Assembly (NCBI GenBank): GCA_035292585.1
Contig: DATDPU010000014.1
Location: 1-64,000 of the forward strand
Direction of reading: 5' to 3'
DNA from: DASSFZ01 sp035292585
Lineage (GTDB): Bacteria; Chloroflexota; Anaerolineae; Fen-1058
Length of the DNA: 64,000 bases
Shown here: piece by piece, positions 26,071 to 33,678 of the stretch
Layout of the letters: each line of letters opens with the position of its first letter
How positions within the stretch are numbered: the stretch's first letter is position 1
Made by a program: the position numbers and the translations under genes
Notes under the pieces: model-generated
The model's database searches: none
Told to the model about the DNA's origin: nothing
What the model saw: only the letters and a program-made list of their open reading frames with translations

Positions 26071-29000
26071 TCAGGGAGCCGTAACCCGAACCGGCGGATC
26101 GAGCCTGAGCCTCGCATCGGGTTCGACCTGACCATTAGCCGCGCTCACCGGCAGGTGCGTTCCATCGAGCGCATCGTACATCCCGACGACGATGCGATAG
26201 GTTCCCGCCGTTGCATCGGGTGGCAGGTTCAGCGTGTACGTGTCTTCGACCACTTGACCGCGCACCCAATTCGCCGTGGGCCACAGACCGCCTTGCGGCC
26301 AGGTATCTACCTGCGACACGATGCGGCCCGCCGCGTCGAGCAGGTGCACAAAAACGGTATAGCCGGTGGATACTTCTGCGTCGGCGCGCCAGGCCAGTTT
26401 CACTTCAACGGAACTCCCCGCTTTCACTTCTGCGGGCAACGCCCCAACCTGGTAAACCTCAAACGTTCCAATCGAGCCGACGTCCGCTGCTCTCAACGGC
26501 AACTCGAAGGCTCGCTCGCGCTGCATGATATCGATGGGTGCGATGTCGATTGCGTCGTCGTCGATCGACAAGACGAGCCGGTAGCGGCCCTCGGGCAGAT
26601 CGAGCGGGAGGCGCTGCGCATGACGCGCCGACACAATGTCGCCGTTCCACAGCGGCGTGCGCATATTGGGCGCGAGCGGCGTGCGCCACTCGAAGCCATG
26701 AGCCGCGCCGGAGGCAGCTTCGGGTTGCAGCGACCAGCGCAGCTCGGTGGCCGGATCGAGATCGTCGCGCAGCGAGCGCCAATGCAGCGTGGCGAAGAAT
26801 TGATCGCCGGTGGCGACGACATAGGTCAGCAAGTCTATGCCGATCAATTCAACCTGGCCCGGCCAGGCGCGCTCCAGGCGCTGCCGGGGCGTGAGGGTGT
26901 CCGGCTCGAAGACGTGCGAGCCGGGCGCGATCTTCAGCGCGGCGATCAGCGGCGCAGTGCCGGAAAATGCGCCGGATGCGCCGACGAGACCCGCGCGCTG
27001 CCCGTCCGGGTAATCGATGCTGAAGCGCACGCGATAGGCGCCCGGCGCGAGCGTCGGCGGCGCCGGCACAGAGAAGACCTGCTCCGCCACCTCGCCGGGC
27101 TGCCAGTTGACGGGCGTCAAGTCGGCGGTGTTGCGCAACGGCCCGCCGAAGGTCGTCCAGGCGTCGCCGTAAGCGTCGGTGAGTTCGAGCGTGGCGGAGT
27201 AGTTGGCGCTGGGTCGGCCGATCACTTGCCAGCGCGCGGCGAGACTGAGACGGTTGGGATAGGCGACGGAATCGGCGAGCGGTTCCAGGCCGAGCAGCGC
27301 GACCGCGCCGTCGAATTGAACGATGAAGGGATCGAGCGGAACCGCCTGTCCCGATTTCGGAATGTAGCTGCGCACGCTGGCATTCGCCGCCGAGGTCTCT
27401 TCGACCGGCTCTGCATTTTGCTCCAGCCATCGACGAACATTGCGACGGACGACGACCGAAGCTGCATCCGTCGAGACGTACACGCTGCGCGGATGCCGGC
27501 GCAGGCCGTCGAGCGTCATCGAGATGAGGTCGGGTGTCGCATCGGCTGGAAGAATCGTCACCGCCAGCGGTTCGAGCAGGCGGGCGAGCGGTGTATCGGC
27601 ATCGAGCACGATCGCATCGTCGGGTTGGACAATGCGCCGGATCGCCTCCGCCTGCGCCGCCGGGCGCGTGGTCGCGTAAACCCAGGCGGCCTCGACGCCC
27701 CCGATGCGGATCGCTTGCGCGAGCGCCCCTTGCTGGGCGAGCTGTGCGAAGAAGGCCGGGCTTAACTGCACTTCGCTGATCGTGAAGATCAGGTAGTCGG
27801 CGGAGGCCAAACCGGCCGCGTCGATGGTGACGACGTGCCCAGGAAAGAGCGGCGCCGTGGTCGCCACCCCGCCCGTGGCGATCGTCGCAGCGGGATGTTG
27901 ATCGACGACCCAGGCCGCCCCCGCGCCGAACCCTTCTCCCCAGCCGACGGCGATTCGATCGCGCGCGCCGGCCGCGCCGCCGAACAGTGGATTGTAGGCC
28001 ATGAGCGGGTAGGGGGCGACGCTGAGTGTGAGCAGAACCTGCAAGGCGACGGCGGCAGAGGGAATGAGGGAGGGCAGCTTGTTAATTGGCTGGTTGGTTA
28101 GTTGGTTGGTTAGGTGGTTAGTTAGTTGGTCGATGCCCCAGGCGGCGACGATGATCAACGGCGGGATGATCGGCAGCAGGTAGCGGTCGAACTTCTTCGC
28201 GGCGGGCGAGAGGAAGAGGATGTAAGCGATCGCGAAGAAGCTAAGGGTCAAGAGAGCAAAACGGGCGCGATGAATGGAGAATGGAGAATGGAGAATGGAG
28301 AACCGAGATCGGACGAGAAAGAAGGCGGCGCAAGCAAGACCGATGCTGACGATCGGCGACAGGCGGTAAGCCAGCGCGATCGGGTAAAAGCTTGCGCCGT
28401 GGTTGAGTTCGGCCTGGCCCTCGAAGAACGTTTCGCGCGTGGCAGTGGTGACGTGATGGGTCGCGCGCTCGAACATCAGGCCGAGCGCGGATGCGGGATC
28501 GCTCCACATGGCCGGATAAAGGGCGATGAAGAATGCAGCATTGAGAATGAAGAAAAGGGCAAAGCCGAGGATCGCCTGGCGGAGTGACAGACGCCGGGTG
28601 AGGACGGCGACGGCGAGGATGAGCAGCGTGAAAGGAAGCAGGAACAGCGCCGGCGATTTGCTGAGCAGCGCCAGCCCGGCGAGTGCGCCCGAGAAAGCAA
28701 ACCAGGCAAATGGAGAATGGAGAATGGAGAATGGAGAATGAAGTGCGATAGGCTCTACGCGATACGCTATACGCACTATGCCGTTTAGCAGCGCCAGCAC
28801 CGACAGGATCGCGAAGGTTGCCAATAGCCCATCGACGTGCAGCAGCCCGCCCAGGCCGGCGACGAATGGATCGAGCGCGAGCAGTAATGCCGCCAGTAAC
28901 GCGACCCGTCCATCGAGCAACCGTCGCGCGAGCAGGAAGACACCCACCACGCCCAGCGCGTTGACGATGATCACCGGCAGCCGCGCCCAATCGATCAGCG

Positions 29001-29340
29001 CACCGATGCGCTCGAAGGCTGCGACGTTTTCGGGTGACAGGCGATCGAGCCGGGAGAGCCAGGTGACGGCCTCGGTTGCGCGCGCCGGCTCGACTATACG
29101 CTGGGCGCTGATCCCCAGCGAGCCGAGCCACAGCGTTGTCACACCGGGATGGCCGGCTTGCGCGGTCGTGGTCCATTCGCCCTGCGCCAGCGCCGCGCTG
29201 AAGTTCAGCGTGCGGTAAACCCAGTTAGGCTCATCGGGGGTAATGGTGCGGGTGAGCGCGAACGTGCGCGGAACCAGGGCCAGGGTGAAGAGGAGGATCG
29301 CCCACAGCCACGTTGGAAAGCGAGGGTGCACAGGCGTCAT
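26071..29340 (-). CDS. Very large GT39-like glycosyltransferase with two C-terminal beta domains
   Basis: 1089 residues. The N-terminal ~430 residues are a PMT/ArnT-type GT-C core with the catalytic-loop motif TITPDEPNWVYR near residue 33, HPGVTTLWLG and SKSPALFLLPFTLL. The remainder is extracytoplasmic: a ~250-residue mixed region and two beta domains of the type shared across this locus, the last one ending with YTVFVHLLDAAGRIVSQVD and VGMYDALDGTHLP. Three repeat arrays are read in frame (families G, G and H), all in loops between helices. It is the only minus-strand glycosyltransferase here, convergent with the gene at 23794. Confidence 0.82.
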   Translation of the reverse strand: MTPVHPRFPTWLWAILLFTLALVPRTFALTRTITPDEPNWVYRTLNFSAALAQGEWTTTAQAGHPGVTTLWLGSLGISAQRIVEPARATEAVTWLSRLDRLSPENVAAFERIGALIDWARLPVIIVNALGVVGVFLLARRLLDGRVALLAALLLALDPFVAGLGGLLHVDGLLATFAILSVLALLNGIVRIAYRVEPIALHSPFSILHSPFAWFAFSGALAGLALLSKSPALFLLPFTLLILAVAVLTRRLSLRQAILGFALFFILNAAFFIALYPAMWSDPASALGLMFERATHHVTTATRETFFEGQAELNHGASFYPIALAYRLSPIVSIGLACAAFFLVRSRFSILHSPFSIHRARFALLTLSFFAIAYILFLSPAAKKFDRYLLPIIPPLIIVAAWGIDQLTNHLTNQLTNQPINKLPSLIPSAAVALQVLLTLSVAPYPLMAYNPLFGGAAGARDRIAVGWGEGFGAGAAWVVDQHPAATIATGGVATTAPLFPGHVVTIDAAGLASADYLIFTISEVQLSPAFFAQLAQQGALAQAIRIGGVEAAWVYATTRPAAQAEAIRRIVQPDDAIVLDADTPLARLLEPLAVTILPADATPDLISMTLDGLRRHPRSVYVSTDAASVVVRRNVRRWLEQNAEPVEETSAANASVRSYIPKSGQAVPLDPFIVQFDGAVALLGLEPLADSVAYPNRLSLAARWQVIGRPSANYSATLELTDAYGDAWTTFGGPLRNTADLTPVNWQPGEVAEQVFSVPAPPTLAPGAYRVRFSIDYPDGQRAGLVGASGAFSGTAPLIAALKIAPGSHVFEPDTLTPRQRLERAWPGQVELIGIDLLTYVVATGDQFFATLHWRSLRDDLDPATELRWSLQPEAASGAAHGFEWRTPLAPNMRTPLWNGDIVSARHAQRLPLDLPEGRYRLVLSIDDDAIDIAPIDIMQRERAFELPLRAADVGSIGTFEVYQVGALPAEVKAGSSVEVKLAWRADAEVSTGYTVFVHLLDAAGRIVSQVDTWPQGGLWPTANWVRGQVVEDTYTLNLPPDATAGTYRIVVGMYDALDGTHLPVSAANGQVEPDARLRLDPPVRVTAP
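28081..28131. repeat. In-frame word repeat, family H
   Basis: GGTTGGTTAGTTGGTTGG words, read on the minus strand as alternating QLTNHLTNQLTNQP. Lies in a loop between two membrane helices. Confidence 0.75.
28271..28305. repeat. In-frame word repeat, family G
   Basis: Three GAATGGAGAATGGAGAAT-type words, read on the minus strand as FSILHSPFSI. Confidence 0.75.
28710..28778. repeat. In-frame word repeats, family G and TACGCGATACGCTA words
   Basis: Three GGAGAATGGAGAAT words followed by CTACGCGATACGCTATACGC. Read on the minus strand as IAYRVEPIALHSPFSILHSP, again in an inter-helix loop of the same protein. Confidence 0.75.
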
Positions 29341-29425
29341 AGGTGTCGCCCGGCAGTATACCTCAAGAGAGCATTCTTAGCACCTGTTGATTGCACCCAT
29401 GTGCCCGCAAACGTTGCCAGCGGGT

Positions 29426-29491
29426 TGGACCTGCAAGGTTTAGGCGGGCGCTTTCGCCGTAACCCGGTCTGAACAAAACCTGGCAGGTTTT
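29426..29491. repeat. Intergenic palindromes of the ACCTGGCAGGT type
   Basis: AAAACCTGGCAGGTTTT (29475-29491) is a perfect 8-bp inverted repeat around one G; a partial relative, GGACCTGCAAGGTTT, lies 50 bp upstream. It resembles family R. Confidence 0.55.
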
Positions 29492-29520
29492 GCCGCCTCA
29501 TCACCCGCCGGTGTTATAAT
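29490..29520 (+). promoter_or_regulatory. Probable promoter of the 29.5-35.8 kb glycosyltransferase operon
   Basis: A perfect TATAAT at 29515-29520 lies 38 bp before the ATG. The best -35 is TTGCCG at 29490-29495 with a long 19-bp spacer, so the assignment rests mainly on the -10. Confidence 0.45.
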
Positions 29521-29557
29521 CCTGCCGGACGCCATCTCGGCTTCCGCATCGACCTGC

Positions 29558-31789
29558 ATGAACATGATCGACTCCCCCCGCCACGCCCGGCTCGTGGAAT
29601 GGATTCTGCTGGCCGCGATCGTCCTGATCGCGATCATTTTTCGCTTGGCGCAGTTCGGGCAGGTCCCGCCCGGCCTGCACTATGACGAAGCGATCGATGC
29701 GCACCTGGCGCAGGAGATCCGATCGGGCGCGTGGCCGATCTACTTCGAGGAAGGCTGGGGCCGCGAGCCGCTGTATCATTACGTCGTCGCCTTCACGCTC
29801 AACTTCATGCCCGATCCAACCTCGGCGCTGCGTCTGGTTTCTGGGCTGTTGGGGCTGATCCAATTGCTGGCGGCCTATTTCCTGTTTCGCCGAATGTTCG
29901 GCGTGCCGACAGCCCTTATCGGCGCAGCTTGGATCGCGGTATTGTTCTGGACGGTCTCGACCTCGCGCGCCGGCCTGCGCAACATTACGTTGACGACGCT
30001 GGCGACGCTGACGGCGCTCGCGTTCTGGCGCGTGTGGAGCGATTCACACCGTGCCGACTTCATCCTTCATCCCTCCGCTTTCATCCTTCCCGGTCTCCTC
30101 CTCGGCCTCACGCTGTACACTTACCAACCCAGCCGGGTCGTGCCGCTGATTTTCCTCGCCTTCGTTGTTTACCTGTTCTGCGTGAACCGGCCTGTGATCG
30201 CAACCCGTTGGAAAGCTTTGCTCGTGTTTTTCGGCCTGGCTGTCGTGCTCGCCGTCCCGCTCGTCTATTTCCTGGCGACGCATCCCAATGCTGAGACGGG
30301 CCGCGAGTTCCAGACCGAGCCGATCCGCGCGCTGCTGAAGGGCGACGCGAGCCAGATCGTCGAAACCGCCCTGGCGACGTTGAAGATGTTCACCTTCGAC
30401 GGCGCGGGCGACCCCCAGCCGATCTACAACGTGCCGGGCCGGCCGCTGTTCGTGGGCATCGGCGCGATCCTTTTCTATGCGGGCTTGCTGGTATGCCTGT
30501 GGCGCTGGCGACGACCCCCGTATGCCTTCAGCCTCATCTGGCTGATCGTCGCGCTGCTCCCGAACCTGATCACCGCGCCGGCGCCGTTTTTCTACCGCGC
30601 GATCGCCGCCCAGACGCCGGTCGCGGTTTTGCCGGCGCTCGGCGCGGTTTCCCTGAGTCGATGGATTGCTCGCGGAGCATTTGTAGGAGGCGACTCCCGT
30701 CGCCGACAGTCGGCATTTGTAGGACGCGACTCCCGTCACCGACAGTCGGCATCTGTAGGAGGCGACTCCCGTCGCCGACAGTCGGCATTTGTAGGAGGCG
30801 ACTCCCGTCACCGACAGTCGGCATCGGGAGGAGGCGACTCCCGTCACCGACAGTCGGCATCGGGAGATGCCTCCTACAACAAGGGGGATCGTAGGAGTCG
30901 TCTCCAGACGACGACTATTATCCTGGTTGGCATCGTCTCGCTCGTTCAAACCGCCGTCACCACCTGGCGCGATTACTTCGACGTGTGGGGCCAAGATCAG
31001 GCCGTGCGTTTCCAGTATTCCGCCGCGCACACCGCCATTGCCCACGCGCTCGATGCCTCGACCGATGCGACGCCGGTTGCCATCTCCGGCTACTTCGCCG
31101 AGGATGCCGATCCCTACATCTTCGAGCAAACTTTGCGCCGGCGCGATCTGGCGATCCGTTGGTTCGATGCGCGTAGCGCGCTGGTGATGATCGCAGCTGC
31201 GCGCGAGCAACGTGTTGCCTTACCCAGCTTCACGCCGCTCGACGGCGAGTTGGCCGCGCGGTTTTTGCCCGGTATTCAGCCGATCACGCCGACGCGCGAT
31301 TTCACGCTGTATCCGTTTGACGTCGCCGCGTTCAGAAATGAGATCGCCGCTTGGGGCGGAGCGCTCCAGACACCCGATGGCGCGCGCGCAATGCCGCCGG
31401 TCTCGTTCGATGATAACGTGCGGCTGCTCGGTTATCAACGCCCGGCCTCGGTTGCGCGCAGCGAGTCAACGTTGGCGTTGCTCACCGCCTGGCGCGTGAC
31501 CAGTGAGTGGCAGCCGTCGTCCACGGCGATCTTCGCGCACCTGATCGATGCAAGCGGCAACCTGGTTGCTCAGGATGATCGGCTCGGCTTTCCTCGGCAT
31601 AGCTGGCAGGCCGGCGACGAGTTCGTGCAGGTGCATCACATCTCAATCGCTAGTCTCGCGCCAGGCCGTTACACCTTGCAGCTCGGCCTCTACACTCGCG
31701 GGGATAACACCCGCTGGGTGGCGCGGGATGGATCGGGCCATCCGATCGGCGATCGCGTCCTGCTGGGGCAAGTCGAGGTATTGCCGTGA
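29558..31789 (+). CDS. GT39-like glycosyltransferase with C-terminal beta domain
   Basis: 743 residues. The start of the GT-C core has QVPPGLHYDEAIDAHLAQEI (the D-E pair is the expected catalytic acidic motif) and GREPLYHYVVA; a LYTYQPSRVVPL helix follows. The last ~130 residues are the shared beta domain (LLTAWRVTSEWQPSSTAIFA, LQLGLYTRGDNTRW). Two repeats are translated: family J as ILHPSAFILP and a 36-bp tandem array of family C near residues 374-449. It overlaps the next gene as GTGA and heads a coupled set of three glycosyltransferases. Confidence 0.85.
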   Translation: MNMIDSPRHARLVEWILLAAIVLIAIIFRLAQFGQVPPGLHYDEAIDAHLAQEIRSGAWPIYFEEGWGREPLYHYVVAFTLNFMPDPTSALRLVSGLLGLIQLLAAYFLFRRMFGVPTALIGAAWIAVLFWTVSTSRAGLRNITLTTLATLTALAFWRVWSDSHRADFILHPSAFILPGLLLGLTLYTYQPSRVVPLIFLAFVVYLFCVNRPVIATRWKALLVFFGLAVVLAVPLVYFLATHPNAETGREFQTEPIRALLKGDASQIVETALATLKMFTFDGAGDPQPIYNVPGRPLFVGIGAILFYAGLLVCLWRWRRPPYAFSLIWLIVALLPNLITAPAPFFYRAIAAQTPVAVLPALGAVSLSRWIARGAFVGGDSRRRQSAFVGRDSRHRQSASVGGDSRRRQSAFVGGDSRHRQSASGGGDSRHRQSASGDASYNKGDRRSRLQTTTIILVGIVSLVQTAVTTWRDYFDVWGQDQAVRFQYSAAHTAIAHALDASTDATPVAISGYFAEDADPYIFEQTLRRRDLAIRWFDARSALVMIAAAREQRVALPSFTPLDGELAARFLPGIQPITPTRDFTLYPFDVAAFRNEIAAWGGALQTPDGARAMPPVSFDDNVRLLGYQRPASVARSESTLALLTAWRVTSEWQPSSTAIFAHLIDASGNLVAQDDRLGFPRHSWQAGDEFVQVHHISIASLAPGRYTLQLGLYTRGDNTRWVARDGSGHPIGDRVLLGQVEVLP
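30058..30092. repeat. In-frame word repeat, family J
   Basis: CATCCTTCATCCCTCCGC words. The paralogue starting at 33675 has family J at the equivalent position (34251-34282); the paralogue at 38504 has none. Confidence 0.7.
30677..30905. repeat. In-frame tandem array of five 36-bp family C units
   Basis: Five units of exactly 36 bp (30677-30856) followed by a degenerate tail with GAGATGCCTCCTAC. Each unit encodes a 12-residue peptide of the type AFVGGDSRRRQS. Within a unit CGACT...AGTCG and GTCGCCGAC are inverted, so each can form a small hairpin. The array adds about 75 very basic residues to a loop of the glycosyltransferase. Confidence 0.9.
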
Positions 31790-33678
31790 TCGCCTATATC
31801 CGCCGTATCATCCCCCATCCTTCAGCCTTCATCCTTATTTATTTGCTCATCACTGTCGTTGCGCTCAATAACCTTATCGCCAACTTCTCCACCGCGTTGC
31901 CGGGCGTTGTCTCGATTCAAGCTTCAAACGAGATTCAGCCGTCCGAGTTCGACATTTTCTTGTGGGATATTTGGTGGGTGCGGCACGCCGTCTTCGATCT
32001 GCACGTCAGTCCGCTGTACACCAACTACGTCGTTTACCCATTCACGTCGCCGCTGGCCGGGCACACGCTCGTGCTGCTCTGGGGTTTTATCAGCGCGCCG
32101 TTCCAGCTGCTGTTCGGGCTGCTCCCGACGTTCAACGGCATCATCGTCTTCGACTTTGTTGCGGCGGCATTCCTGATGTATCTATTCGCGCGGCGGCGCG
32201 TTCGACAGGCGAGTGTCGCCTGGCTGGCCGGGCTGATCTTCGCTTTCACGCCCGCGATGCTTCATCGCGCCTCGCTCGGTCATCTGGACAAGCTCTCCAC
32301 CTTCTGGCTGCCGCTGGTTTTGCTGCTGTGGGATAAAGTGAGCGAGTCGCGCCGTTGGACGTGGGCGGTTATTCTGGGGCTATGTTTATACCTGTCGTGG
32401 CTGACCGATTTTCAGCAGGCGATGTGGGCGATGCTGCTGCTCGTGCCCTACGCGATTTTTGGAACACGGACGAACACGGAGAACACAGATTCAACAATTC
32501 GATCCGCGTCCTTCCGCGGTCACACCGCACCTGCAAACACCGCACGCCCTGTCCGGCGCGAAGCGCCGGGGGCGCGCAGGCGGGGTGGGTGCAGGTGTCC
32601 GCGTCCCACTCATTTAATTCCTTTGGCGGCGCTGGCGCTGGCCGCGTTCATTCTCCCGTCGCTGTTCGCGCCGCTGCCGCAGCTGCTCGAAGCCGGACGC
32701 CTGAACTATCCGGCGGCGGATTTGCAGCACGCCGCTCACTTCGCTTTTGCGCCGGGGTATTTCTTCGCGCCCGACGCCAACGGCGACTTCTCGATCGGCG
32801 TCTTGCTGCCGCTATTGAGCCTCGTTTCGATTCCATTCATTCGGCGCGATGGCCGGCGCTGGCTGTGGTTAGGCATCGCAGTGCTGTGCTTCGTGTTGGC
32901 GCTCGGCCCGTACATCGACATCGGTTCGACCCGCCTTCCGCTGCCGTACACGCTCGTCCACGCCCTGCTCGGCAATCAATACCGCACGCCGATGCGCTTC
33001 GCCACGCCGGGCGTGTTGGCGCTGGCGATGCTCGTCGCGCTCACGCTCGATTCTCTAATCTCTAGTCGGCGACGGGAGAGTCGGCATCTGGAGAGTCGGC
33101 ATCTGGAGAGTCGGCGACGGGAGAGTCGGCGACGGGAGTCGCCTCCTACACTGTCTAACTCCAAACTCCCCGCCTTCATCATCGTCCTGCTCTCGCTTCT
33201 GTTCATTCTCGACTACCAGCTCCTTCGACCGTTTCCCATCACCCGCATGCCCGACTATCAGGCTTATCGCGCCATCGCCGCCGCGCCGGGCGACTTCACG
33301 CTGCTGGATATTCCGATCGGCGTACGCACCGGTTTCGCAGTCGTAGGTCGCGGCGAATACCTGCAATACTACCAGCCGATTCATCAGCGCCCGATTCCAG
33401 GCGGCTACCTGTCGCGCCTGCCGGGCGAGATTACGGATTTCTTTTTCTTCGATCCGCTGCTGGGCGCGCTGACGCTCTCGCAAGCCTTGCCGTCCCAGGC
33501 GGAAGTCGACGCCCGCCTGGCGCAATTGATCCATGATTGGAACATCGGTTACGTGATCCTGCATCGCGATATGCTGGAGCCGGGCCGTGTGCGGGCCTTT
33601 GGCAACTTGTTCGATCGCCAGCCGATGCTGGAACGGGTGGGTGAAGAAGGCCCGCTGGTGGTGTATCGTCAAAAATGA
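31786..33678 (+). CDS. Polytopic GT-C-like membrane protein
   Basis: 630 residues, about twelve hydrophobic segments. The first loop has SEFDIFLWDIWWVRHAVFDL and then YPFTSPLAGHTLVLL; later RASLGHLDKLSTFWLPL. This pattern is found in large uncharacterised bacterial membrane proteins related to GT-C enzymes. The last ~130 residues are soluble and include YQPIHQRPIPGGYLSRLPGE. Two repeat-derived segments are translated: a composite at 32459-32600 and a 15-bp tandem at 33064-33149. Coupled to both neighbours by GTGA and ATGA overlaps. Confidence 0.75.
   Translation: MIAYIRRIIPHPSAFILIYLLITVVALNNLIANFSTALPGVVSIQASNEIQPSEFDIFLWDIWWVRHAVFDLHVSPLYTNYVVYPFTSPLAGHTLVLLWGFISAPFQLLFGLLPTFNGIIVFDFVAAAFLMYLFARRRVRQASVAWLAGLIFAFTPAMLHRASLGHLDKLSTFWLPLVLLLWDKVSESRRWTWAVILGLCLYLSWLTDFQQAMWAMLLLVPYAIFGTRTNTENTDSTIRSASFRGHTAPANTARPVRREAPGARRRGGCRCPRPTHLIPLAALALAAFILPSLFAPLPQLLEAGRLNYPAADLQHAAHFAFAPGYFFAPDANGDFSIGVLLPLLSLVSIPFIRRDGRRWLWLGIAVLCFVLALGPYIDIGSTRLPLPYTLVHALLGNQYRTPMRFATPGVLALAMLVALTLDSLISSRRRESRHLESRHLESRRRESRRRESPPTLSNSKLPAFIIVLLSLLFILDYQLLRPFPITRMPDYQAYRAIAAAPGDFTLLDIPIGVRTGFAVVGRGEYLQYYQPIHQRPIPGGYLSRLPGEITDFFFFDPLLGALTLSQALPSQAEVDARLAQLIHDWNIGYVILHRDMLEPGRVRAFGNLFDRQPMLERVGEEGPLVVYRQK
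31811..31842. repeat. In-frame word repeat, family J, at gene start
   Basis: CCATCCTTCAGCCTTCATCC, read as PHPSAFIL in the first residues of the protein. Confidence 0.6.
32459..32600. repeat. In-frame composite repeat, ACACGGA words plus family Q
   Basis: GGAACACGGACGAACACGGA words are followed by a GC-rich module (32543-32583) matching the intergenic module at 25940-25984. It is translated as a polar, Arg-rich loop (NTARPVRREAPGARRRGG) in a membrane protein. Confidence 0.7.
33064..33149. repeat. In-frame tandem array of five 15-bp family C-like units
   Basis: Five units AGTCGGCGACGGGAG or AGTCGGCATCTGGAG, then TCGCCTCCTAC. Each unit encodes five residues of the type SRRRE/SRHLE. The terminal TCGCCTCCTAC is shared with the other family C copies. 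Confidence 0.85.

Noticed and set aside
30677..30905. CRISPR array, suggested by 36-bp repeats
   Set aside because: The units are directly tandem with no spacers, are translated in frame, and no cas gene is present.
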